Below are positions 1-7,065 of a stretch of 64,000 nt of DNA, piece after piece. The first letter of the stretch is position 1. Every line of letters begins with the position of its first letter. The notes below the pieces were generated by a model that saw only the letters and a program-made list of their open reading frames with translations, was not told the DNA's origin and did not search any database. This DNA is from CAKUIA01 sp044433115 (lineage in GTDB: Bacteria > Verrucomicrobiota > Verrucomicrobiia > Opitutales > Intestinicryptomonadaceae). The stretch lies in NCBI GenBank assembly GCA_044433115.1, contig JAWXTY010000005.1, positions 1-64,000 of the forward strand, in the 5' to 3' direction. Position numbers and translations under genes: made by a program.

Positions 1-55
1 TTTTGTTTTCATTTAGAAGCTTTGAAACAATCTTGTTGTTTTCGATGCTTCCCAT
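1..55 (-). CDS. N-terminal fragment of an unidentified protein (runs off the window)
   Basis: Reading leftwards from an ATG at position 55, an open frame of 18 codons (MGSIENNKIVSKLLNENK) continues to the window edge. It is preceded by a good candidate promoter (TTGCAA at 93-98 with an AT-rich -10), which is the main reason to call it a gene start. Eighteen residues are too few to name a family. Confidence 0.45.
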   Translation of the reverse strand, partial: MGSIENNKIVSKLLNENK

Positions 56-69
56 ATGAAAAGACTTAC

Positions 70-98
70 GATATTCTCATAAAAAAAATATTTTGCAA
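70..98 (-). promoter_or_regulatory. candidate promoter, TTGCAA type
   Basis: On the minus strand TTGCAA (98-93) is preceded by an A-rich tract and GC, and followed after 17 nt by AATATC (75-70). The same A-tract/GCTTGCAA block recurs in front of other genes here (23.9, 28.6, 35.2 and 36.4 kb), so I read it as the -35 region of this genome's main promoters. It would drive the partial gene at the left edge. Confidence 0.45.
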
Positions 99-202
99 GC
101 TTTTTTTACAAATTTCTTAAAGTTTTTCTAACAAAGTTTAGGCAATTTACTCAAGTGATTGATTTGCAGCAAAAAGAGAATACAATCAAAACAAATAAAA
201 CT

Positions 203-961
203 TTAATCATAACGCCCTCTGGCGATTAAGCTATCCCTTAAACGTCGCCTCCAAGACTTAATTGGTATCAAATTAGTTAAAATTCTGACAAGAATGAAGC
301 CTTTAAAGATACTTTTCTTCCTTTTTGCAACTGTTTTTAATCTTAGCTTTGTATATTTAGTATAGATTTTCTTGCGAAAGGCTTTTTGCCTCCATTTAAA
401 TAAAGCGTCGTTGTAAAAACAAATATCAAGCCCCTCTGCCACATTCCCTATAGATACAGTGCCTCTTTTTAATGAAGAATTTTTTAATATAGCAAGAATA
501 TGCACTCTTTTATCAAACTTTGAGCTTAACTTTTCTAGTGCGTCTTTTAATTCTTGAGTAGATACATCATCTATTGAGGCTTGATATATAAATAAAACCT
601 TATCGCCATCTTTAATGAGATTATAAAACCTATCTATCCTACGCTTAAACTTTGCTTGGGCTAAAACAAAGGCTTCTTTAAAATCCAAAGATGGATTAAA
701 ATCATGAACAAAACGTATTAGACCATCTCTATCTACATAACCTTCTTGAAATCCTTTTGCATTAATATTAGGGATTAGCCTATCTGCATTTAAAAATCCA
801 TCGAAATCATTTAATATAAAATCTATTCTAGCATTAAAACTAGCTAAGCCTATCCAATCGAAAGGTCCAGAGCAGAGTCTCAATGAGGCTCTTTTCAAAT
901 TCATTGCACAATCGCATTTTGCCCCTAAGGAATAAATAATATCAAAACGTTGATTTTCCAT
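203..961 (-). CDS. DUF1796-type putative papain-like cysteine peptidase
   Basis: The N-terminus reads DIIYSLGAKCDCAMNLKR and then LRLCSGPFDWIG. This matches the typical start of the DUF1796 family, which is predicted to be papain-like and often sits in surface-glycan loci. The protein is about 252 residues and basic at its C-terminus, with no signal peptide visible. An upstream in-frame TTG at 979 would add six residues. I chose the ATG at 961 because it lies directly before the conserved block; neither start has a clear ribosome binding site. The gene stands alone, with no glycosyltransferases nearby. The enzymatic activity is a family prediction only. Confidence 0.65.
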   Translation of the reverse strand: MENQRFDIIYSLGAKCDCAMNLKRASLRLCSGPFDWIGLASFNARIDFILNDFDGFLNADRLIPNINAKGFQEGYVDRDGLIRFVHDFNPSLDFKEAFVLAQAKFKRRIDRFYNLIKDGDKVLFIYQASIDDVSTQELKDALEKLSSKFDKRVHILAILKNSSLKRGTVSIGNVAEGLDICFYNDALFKWRQKAFRKKIYTKYTKLRLKTVAKRKKSIFKGFILVRILTNLIPIKSWRRRLRDSLIARGRYD

Positions 962-1046
962 AAATTCATTAGATTGCAATTATAGCTAAGAGTAAAGATT
1001 TTTTTAGTTATATCGGAAAAATTAAGTCCTACTTAACTTAAAAATA

Positions 1047-1088
1047 AAAAAGAGCCTCTTGTATCTATATACTCAAAAGGCTCTTTTT
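1047..1088. terminator. bidirectional intrinsic terminator
   Basis: AAAAAGAGCCT (1047-1057) pairs with AGGCTCTTTTT (1078-1088), giving an 11-bp stem with a T-run on either strand. It follows the secreted-protein gene at 1152-2051 on the minus strand, with a short family-P repeat between the stop codon and the hairpin. Confidence 0.75.
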
Positions 1089-1095
1089 ATATTAT

Positions 1096-1139
1096 GGGGA
1101 CTTCCAAAAATTGGCAATTAGCTATTTTTAGAAATCACC
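1096..1139 (+). repeat. short form of structured repeat family P
   Basis: A 44-bp imperfect hairpin beginning GGGGACTTCCAAAAATTGGC and ending AGAAATCACC. Its first 35 bases match the left end of the full copy at 50927 with only a few differences (shared ATTGGCAATTAGCTATTTTT). The interior and right half are missing, so this is either a solo end unit or a deletion derivative. It lies 12 bases after a stop codon and before a terminator, so it is probably transcribed in a 3' UTR. Confidence 0.6.
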
Positions 1140-1151
1140 ATTATTCGAAAC

Positions 1152-2051
1152 TTAGCGAGACAAGAAGTCTTGCATAACTGGGTCTGGGTCGCTGGCAAAA
1201 TTTATTAGTTCTATGCCACAGCCTATATCTCTAAAAAATTCAAAGCTTAGTTTATTTTGCGTTTTATCTGCCTCGTTCTTATAGAAGAATACTATAAAGC
1301 AAGAGCCAAGATTAGATACGCTCATATATTCTCTTGTATTTTTCAATTCATCGCCAAAGGCTGCGACGATTTCGTCTACACTTGAAGTGTCGCCTATTTT
1401 GTCTTCATAAGCCTTAGCACTGTTTTCGTCTAAAAATACAGTAAAAGTGCCGAAGCGTTTTGCGTAAAAAGCGTCGTAAGCTTCCAAGTATACATTATAA
1501 GGCTCGTAGGCTGAGAGTTTATTTTCGTCTTTAGTGTCTATTATATTTAAGTCGGAGTCAGCAAATTCAATATTTTTGCTCTTTTTCTCTACACTATCTA
1601 TAAACTTAGCGTCTTTTGCGTTTTGTGCTATATATGTATATAGAGGAGATGTATTAGAAACGTCCCAGATGGCGTTTTTGTCTAAGAGTATATAAGAGTT
1701 GTCTAATAATATAATAGTCTTTGTGGCATCTGTGATTACATATTTTGATTTTAGGGAAGATGTGTCGCCTAAGTTTGCAAGTATCTGCTTGGCTTGTTCT
1801 AAGTCGCTTGGATTAGTTATAGCCTTGGCAAGGCTATCATCTTTAAGCGAAGCGAAAAGCCCATTTAGCAAATATTCCAAAGCCTTTGAGTTTTCGAATT
1901 TATCTGCATAAGCCAAGAAGCTTGCCTCTGTAAACTCAGTATTATCGCCTGACGCAAAGTTATAAGCAAGAGCCAAGACTTTTTGGCTTTCCTTTGCGTA
2001 TCCCAAGTTTAGCCCAAGAGCTAAGACTAATAATATTTTCAATAATTTCAT
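1152..2051 (-). CDS. secreted protein of unknown function
   Basis: The chosen start at 2051 gives MKLLKILLVLALGLNLGYA, a clear Sec signal peptide ending near residue 19, and AGGTGA lies just upstream. A longer frame from 2105 would bury the signal peptide behind 18 residues and is less likely. The mature part (about 280 residues) is acidic, rich in Asp, Lys and Ala, with only scattered cysteines (GSCF, IGCG) near the C-terminus. I recognise no domain. The gene is monocistronic between two terminators, so it is probably an exported periplasmic or outer-membrane-associated protein. Confidence 0.75.
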   Translation of the reverse strand: MKLLKILLVLALGLNLGYAKESQKVLALAYNFASGDNTEFTEASFLAYADKFENSKALEYLLNGLFASLKDDSLAKAITNPSDLEQAKQILANLGDTSSLKSKYVITDATKTIILLDNSYILLDKNAIWDVSNTSPLYTYIAQNAKDAKFIDSVEKKSKNIEFADSDLNIIDTKDENKLSAYEPYNVYLEAYDAFYAKRFGTFTVFLDENSAKAYEDKIGDTSSVDEIVAAFGDELKNTREYMSVSNLGSCFIVFFYKNEADKTQNKLSFEFFRDIGCGIELINFASDPDPVMQDFLSR

Positions 2052-2120
2052 TTTATCACCTATATATAATTTACGTAGTTTGAAACATAGATTATATATT
2101 GTCAATGCTTTTTAGATTAC

Positions 2121-2159
2121 AAAAAAAGAGGGCTTATAATTAAATAAGACCCTCCTTTT
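2121..2159 (-). terminator. intrinsic terminator after the pilO-like gene
   Basis: GAGGG (2128-2132) pairs with CCCTC (2150-2154), extended by TTAT/ATAA, with a run of T on the minus strand at 2127-2121. It lies 22 bases past the stop of the PilO-like gene and closes the operon that starts at 6576. Confidence 0.7.
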
Positions 2160-2180
2160 GGGAAAATGATTTTTTTATCT

Positions 2181-2702
2181 TTATTTTGCGATAAAAGATG
2201 AAATCTTGTAGCTCGCACCTATAGTTTCCTTTGAGGTACTAACTGTGGCAGAATTTACTCTAATATAAGGAGCGTAATTCATAAGCATCATTTCAAAGTT
2301 AATTAGATTAGCTAAATCTACTTTTTTTGTATTCAAAGTTATGCTGAAAAGTTGGAAGTTATCGAGCTTAGAGTCTGAGGTAGCAGATATATCGTAATCT
2401 ATACCAGAGAGCAATGCACACTCTTCTATACAAAGTTGTAGAGCTTGAGCGTCAATCATCTTAGACTCGTCTAAATCACGCTTAACAGCAGCGTAGCTAT
2501 CCATAATTTTATCTTCGAGAGATAACACGCCTTCGAGTTTAACTATCTCAATTTGCTTTGCCTCTATAGCAGAAGTAGTGTCAGCACTAGCATTTTTAAT
2601 AGAGAAAGCCCAAACTATCAAAAGCATATAAACAGTACACATCATAAGTACACGTTCGCTTGCTTTCTTAGAGTTATAAAAATTTATTATTGATTTAAAC
2701 AT
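2181..2702 (-). CDS. PilO/GspM-like pilus or type II secretion assembly protein
   Basis: 173 residues. A short cytoplasmic N-terminus (about 1-16) is followed by one membrane segment (MMCTVYMLLIVWAFSI), then a coiled-coil-prone stretch and a small alpha/beta domain. This is the architecture of PilO/GspM inner-membrane proteins. Sequence identity to known families is not obvious, so the call rests on architecture and on the preceding PilN/GspL-like gene, whose TAA overlaps this ATG by one base. The two would form a membrane platform for a type IV pilus or type II secretion machine. No ATPase, pilin or secretin gene is in the window. Confidence 0.5.
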   Translation of the reverse strand: MFKSIINFYNSKKASERVLMMCTVYMLLIVWAFSIKNASADTTSAIEAKQIEIVKLEGVLSLEDKIMDSYAAVKRDLDESKMIDAQALQLCIEECALLSGIDYDISATSDSKLDNFQLFSITLNTKKVDLANLINFEMMLMNYAPYIRVNSATVSTSKETIGASYKISSFIAK

Positions 2703-3775
2703 TAGCCCAACTCCTTAAATTTGATAGTTATTTTAAATTTTGCTCCTGCAGACTTAGATGAGCTATCAAAATCTATGTCCGAAATATAATCCTCATTTTT
2801 CAACTGAGATATATAGTCATTTAGCAAAGATAAATTTGTAGCTTCGCCACTGACAACCATTTCCATATTGCTATTTGTAGCAGTCTTTGAAAAAGACACG
2901 CCATAAGGGCGAGTGTTATTAATTTTTGCAATCAAAAGAGCGTTAAAAAGTTGGTTTTTAACAAAGTTTCTAGCCGACGTAACTTGGTCGCTAATAGTTT
3001 GCAACTTCTTCGCTTGAGGAGCTAAGATTGCTGCCTTTTCTTGAAGTACAGCCAAGTCTTGCTTTTTATAATGCACTGAAACTTGCATTGCAATTAGTGC
3101 TGCTAGTGCTAGTGGCACTGCCTTTATCAACCACAATACTGCACTTGCCTTTAGAGCTTCTGACCTTAATCCCTTTAAAAATTCTTCGCTTCTTAAATCT
3201 AAAGTAGACAAAACTGACTTTGCATTAAATTTAGATTTCAAGTTAGGGCAATTTTCCCCCTTTAAGTTTACTATAACTGAAGAGAAAGAGCCTTGAGAAA
3301 ATGAGTCGAAAGAATAGAGTTTATATTCTGCAATGCTATTTTCCTTAGCAAAGGCAACGCACTGACTAGCGAACTCGCCTGCCCCTAATTCTATTGCATA
3401 AAAGTTCTTCCACTGCCCTTTTTCTACATAAACTGCATTTAGGGTTTTAGGCATCTTTACGATATTCCAGCCATCTGCAAAGGCGAACTTAGTTAAAAGT
3501 CCAGCTTCTGGGATTGCATATAAAGCAGAGTCCATATCCTCGTGAGTATGTCCTGCTTGGGCAAGTCTATCTGAAGTTGACGCTAAAATTAGAAGAGAGT
3601 TTTTCACTTTCACATAAGACCACTTCAATGTGTCTATAGCTATAGGCGAAGACGACTCAAGCTCATTTTCTACAAAAAACCTAATATCTTTTTGTTTGAT
3701 AGATACAGGCAATTCTACCAATTTTGTAAAAAAGAGATAGTCGCTAAAAGTTAATATTTTATTTAAATCTGACAT
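2702..3775 (-). CDS. PilM/PilN (GspL)-like assembly protein
   Basis: 357 residues from the ATG at 3775 (a TTG frame extends to 3817). Residues 1 to about 200 look like a cytoplasmic actin-fold domain (ILASTSDRLAQAG, IPEAGLL). A basic patch and one membrane helix follow (AVPLALAALIAMQVSVH), then a coiled coil and a periplasmic ferredoxin-like domain ending in KFKITIKFKEL, as in PilN/GspL. The PilM-like and PilN-like parts appear joined in one chain, as in GspL. It lies 56 bases after alr in the same operon. Family assignment is by architecture; confidence is moderate. Confidence 0.5.
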   Translation of the reverse strand: MSDLNKILTFSDYLFFTKLVELPVSIKQKDIRFFVENELESSSPIAIDTLKWSYVKVKNSLLILASTSDRLAQAGHTHEDMDSALYAIPEAGLLTKFAFADGWNIVKMPKTLNAVYVEKGQWKNFYAIELGAGEFASQCVAFAKENSIAEYKLYSFDSFSQGSFSSVIVNLKGENCPNLKSKFNAKSVLSTLDLRSEEFLKGLRSEALKASAVLWLIKAVPLALAALIAMQVSVHYKKQDLAVLQEKAAILAPQAKKLQTISDQVTSARNFVKNQLFNALLIAKINNTRPYGVSFSKTATNSNMEMVVSGEATNLSLLNDYISQLKNEDYISDIDFDSSSKSAGAKFKITIKFKELG

Positions 3776-3831
3776 AGTGTTAAAAGTATAAACGCTTTTA
3801 ATTATATATTGTTTCAAAGACTATAGTATAT

Positions 3832-4887
3832 TTAACGACAAAGCAAGACTCTTTTTACTCTAGTTGGGATAGACACCATAGTTTCCCAAGGAATACGCCT
3901 TGTCCAGAGGCTATAAGAGTGCAAATCTATACATTCTTCGCCTTGAGTGCCAATGAATACAACTTCGTCGCCAGCCTTTAGATTTTCTAGTTGGCTGACA
4001 TCTGCGTAACATTCGTCCATAAATACTTCGCCTAATATAGGGCAAGCCTTGCCATTTATCAAAACTACTGCCCCTTTTGCAAAGTCTGCAGGCACGCCAT
4101 CTGCGTAACCAGCACTTATAGATGCAAGCTTCTTGCCCTCAACTAAAGATACGCTCGCCACCTTTGCCTTAAATGACATAACAGGCAATACATTCAGCTT
4201 AAGCATTTCTTCGTTAGGGATAATTCCATATTGCAAAAGCCCAACTCGCACTGCATTAAATACATCGTCTGCCTTCAAATAAGCTAAGCCTGCACTGTTA
4301 TGTGCGTGTATTAACCAGCCTTTCCTATCAAAATTTAGCACTATATCTCTAAATATACCAAGTTGCTTGTTTGTATATTCTACATTAGAGTCGGCACTAG
4401 ATAGATGAGTAAAGACTCCTGCTATCTCTAAATTATCATAGAGCTGAACTTTTTTAATAAAGCAAACAGCCTCGCTATGCAAGACTCCCATTCGCCCCAT
4501 TCCTGTATCTATCTTTATATGCACCTTTAGCTTTGTATCTTTTGCCTTAGCTAGTGCATTGAAAGCTTCGCACTCTTCTATAGTAGAGACAGCTGGCGTA
4601 ACATCATATTCAAAAACCAAGTTACGCTCTACACTCAATATAGGGCTAAGCACTAAAATAGGCTTATCTAAAACCAACTCTCTAATACGAGAAGCCTCGT
4701 AGATATTTGCCACTGCAAAATAATCAGCTCCACCAGCCAAAAAACGCAACAAAGACTGAGGCATACAATGTCCGTAAGCATCAGCCTTAACTATAGAGAT
4801 ATAAGAAAAACCAGCAGGCAAGGACTCCTTTATAGTCCTTACATTACGCTCTAAGTTCTTCAAATTTATCTCTATATAAGACCTCAT
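3832..4887 (-). CDS. alr: alanine racemase
   Basis: 351 residues. The PLP-binding lysine is K34 in VKADAYGH, and the second catalytic residue is the tyrosine in SAGYADG in the C-terminal domain. HIKIDTGMGRMG and the MDECYADV segment are also typical of the family. It converts L- to D-alanine for peptidoglycan in the cytoplasm. The start lies 9 bases after the stop of the upstream acyl-ACP synthetase-like gene, so the two are co-transcribed. Confidence 0.95.
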   Translation of the reverse strand: MRSYIEINLKNLERNVRTIKESLPAGFSYISIVKADAYGHCMPQSLLRFLAGGADYFAVANIYEASRIRELVLDKPILVLSPILSVERNLVFEYDVTPAVSTIEECEAFNALAKAKDTKLKVHIKIDTGMGRMGVLHSEAVCFIKKVQLYDNLEIAGVFTHLSSADSNVEYTNKQLGIFRDIVLNFDRKGWLIHAHNSAGLAYLKADDVFNAVRVGLLQYGIIPNEEMLKLNVLPVMSFKAKVASVSLVEGKKLASISAGYADGVPADFAKGAVVLINGKACPILGEVFMDECYADVSQLENLKAGDEVVFIGTQGEECIDLHSYSLWTRRIPWETMVSIPTRVKRVLLCR

Positions 4888-4896
4888 ATCAAAAGC

Positions 4897-6576
4897 CTAA
4901 GCTTTATCTTTTGCACTTTTGCATAGCTCTTGCACAAATCTCAAGTCCATCTTACCTGTAGGCAATACTGGAATTTTGTCGACCTTAATTATATATTTAG
5001 GTATCCACAAATTAGGCAAGCCCTCTAGTTGCAACTTCTTTCTTAGGGTAATCATATCTACATCTTTAGAACTAAGTAGAACAATGCTTTCGCCCTTTGC
5101 TTCGTCCTCGCAAGCACCTACAGCAAAGCTCAATTCGTCATCATCAGGTGAGCCAAACAATCTAGTTACTGCTTCTTCTATAGTTACGTGAGGTACCATT
5201 TCGCCACCTATTTTAGAAAATCTTGAAAGACGACCCTTTATATAGAGAAAGCCCTCTTCGTCTAAACAAGCAATATCGCCAGTTAAGAGCCAGCCATCGT
5301 GGAACTTCTTTTCATTTTCTTCTGGCAAATCCAAGTAAGAATGAAAGATATTGTCCCCCTTTAAGCAAAGCATACCTTCGCTACCTATAGGCAAAAATTC
5401 CTTTGTATCTATATCCATTATCCCTGCCTGCATACCTGCAAACAAAGGACCTATAGAACCTTCTTTAACCTTGCTTGGATAAGGTCTATATTTATTAGGC
5501 TTAATGCTCTCTCTTAAATTTACACTTACAACTGGAGATGCCTCAGTTAAGCCATAGCCTTCAGTATATAGAGAATTAGGGAATTTTTCCTGCCACTGCG
5601 TTGCAAAGCCTCTTGGAGTTTTTTCTGCTCCTCCTATTACTGTTCTCAAAGAAGCCCCCTCCTCTGCATTACCCTTACGATAGTAACTCTTTAAAAAAGT
5701 AGGCGTCGAAATTATTATAGTAGACTTCTTTTTTTGCATAGCCTCAAAATTCTGCTTAACCTCGAGAGGCGACGCTACCATAGTTTGCCTACAGCCAAAG
5801 ATAGCAGAAAACCAAACTTGGATAGTTTGCCCAAAGCTATGAAATATAGGCAAATTAGAATGAAGCCTCTCATCGTTGGTCTCAAAAATTCCAGTAAAGT
5901 GCATTTGGAAGCAGTTTGCCATTATATTTTTATGCGTCAACACAGCTGCCTTTGGCATACCTTCGCTGCCACTAGTAAATATTATAGAAGCCTCTTGGTC
6001 TTTTTTTACACGCTTTCTAATTCTAAAGAATTTTTGCATAAAAGAAATTGGGCTTAGCTTAACTAAAAGTACATTTCTAATTATTCTGCTTTTAGGAATA
6101 GCCTTAATAATCTTTTCTACATCGTAAAATCTATCTGTCCAAGGGAAATTCACTCCCTTTTCTCTCAACTTTCCACGTAACTTGTGAGCTGATATTATAC
6201 TTTTAATACCTGCAACTTCTATACAGTGCGTCGCCGGCTTTCTAGCCAATGAAAAGTTTAAATTAACACAAGACTTACCTGCCATTTGCAAAGCTAAGTT
6301 CACTAAAAGAGCTGGAATACCAGAAGGAAGAACTATACCTATGCGAGTTTCGTCTTTGAACTCTTCTTCGAAATACTCTTTCATAGCCAGAGCAACAGCA
6401 AGAACAGTTCCCCTTGTCATAGACTTATTCATAGTATAATCATAGCAAAGCTCCCTAGTATGGTGCGTCGCTAAGCGTCTAAGAGCCATATAGGCTAAAT
6501 TGTAATTGAGATATTTAATTTTGCAAAATTCGGCAGAATTAACATCAATAAACTTTCCTTCTTTTATAATATTCAT
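4897..6576 (-). CDS. acyl-[acyl-carrier-protein] synthetase-like AMP-dependent ligase
   Basis: 559 residues of the adenylate-forming superfamily. The nucleotide-binding loop is IFTSGSEGMPKAAVLTHKN; the other motifs are EGYGLTEASPVVSVN, WLLTGDIACLDEEGFLYIKG and the C-terminal catalytic lysine loop LPTGKMDLR. The EGYGLTEASPVVS and PLFAGMQAGIMD segments resemble the synthetase half of Aas, which activates fatty acids for phospholipid remodelling. The PlsC-like acyltransferase half found in Aas is absent. This is the first gene of the operon with alr and the pilus-like genes. Substrate is inferred; another acyl-CoA or acyl-ACP ligase is possible. Confidence 0.75.
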   Translation of the reverse strand: MNIIKEGKFIDVNSAEFCKIKYLNYNLAYMALRRLATHHTRELCYDYTMNKSMTRGTVLAVALAMKEYFEEEFKDETRIGIVLPSGIPALLVNLALQMAGKSCVNLNFSLARKPATHCIEVAGIKSIISAHKLRGKLREKGVNFPWTDRFYDVEKIIKAIPKSRIIRNVLLVKLSPISFMQKFFRIRKRVKKDQEASIIFTSGSEGMPKAAVLTHKNIMANCFQMHFTGIFETNDERLHSNLPIFHSFGQTIQVWFSAIFGCRQTMVASPLEVKQNFEAMQKKKSTIIISTPTFLKSYYRKGNAEEGASLRTVIGGAEKTPRGFATQWQEKFPNSLYTEGYGLTEASPVVSVNLRESIKPNKYRPYPSKVKEGSIGPLFAGMQAGIMDIDTKEFLPIGSEGMLCLKGDNIFHSYLDLPEENEKKFHDGWLLTGDIACLDEEGFLYIKGRLSRFSKIGGEMVPHVTIEEAVTRLFGSPDDDELSFAVGACEDEAKGESIVLLSSKDVDMITLRKKLQLEGLPNLWIPKYIIKVDKIPVLPTGKMDLRFVQELCKSAKDKA

Positions 6577-6703
6577 AATAATATCTATGTAATAAATTCT
6601 AAATTATTAGAAAATTGTTAGAAAGAGCAATATAAATCGCTTCTTTTTGAAAATTATTTATTTCAAGGTGCTTATATACTTGCTCTTTGGGGCTAAGTTT
6701 GAA

Positions 6704-7048
6704 ATGCTTAGTCTCGTGTCTAAAAAAAATAATAGGTCTAATTTCTTTTTAACAGGGCTTTTGCTTGTAATATCCTTAATTGCCCTAGTCTTTTTTGCTA
6801 TGAAAATCAATGACGCTGTAGCAATAAATAGGCAATCTGAGGCAAGGCTGAAAAAGCTAGAAAAGGAATTTAATGAACTCCAAGCACTTGTGGCTCAAAA
6901 AAATGAGCGTTATAATAGACTATTAAGCGACGAAGAATTTGTTAAACGTATAATAAAACAAAAGTTTGGATATACTTATCCTGACGAAATTGTTTTTAAA
7001 TTTAAAGATGGCGAAGTTTCTGAAGAAGAAAACAATCCTATAAAATAA
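6704..7048 (+). CDS. FtsB/DivIC-family septum formation initiator
   Basis: About 114 residues from the ATG at 6704; the same frame also extends to a TTG at 6647. A short basic N-terminus, one membrane helix (FFLTGLLLVISLIALVFFAM), a coiled coil of about 40 residues (SEARLKKLEKEFNELQALV) and then EEFVKRIIKQKFGYTYPDEIVF. The last segment matches the conserved ending of FtsB/DivIC proteins, small bitopic parts of the divisome. It lies 17 bases upstream of the GH13 gene and is probably co-transcribed with it. Confidence 0.75.
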   Translation: MLSLVSKKNNRSNFFLTGLLLVISLIALVFFAMKINDAVAINRQSEARLKKLEKEFNELQALVAQKNERYNRLLSDEEFVKRIIKQKFGYTYPDEIVFKFKDGEVSEEENNPIK

Positions 7049-7065
7049 ATCTAAGGATATTTACT

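Noticed and set aside
2051..2105. Longer start for the secreted protein (2105) and similar long starts at 17278, 30166, 39291, 45113 and 48365
   Set aside because: In each case an internal ATG gives the expected family start, a signal peptide, or an overlap with the upstream stop; the extra residues look like translated leader DNA.
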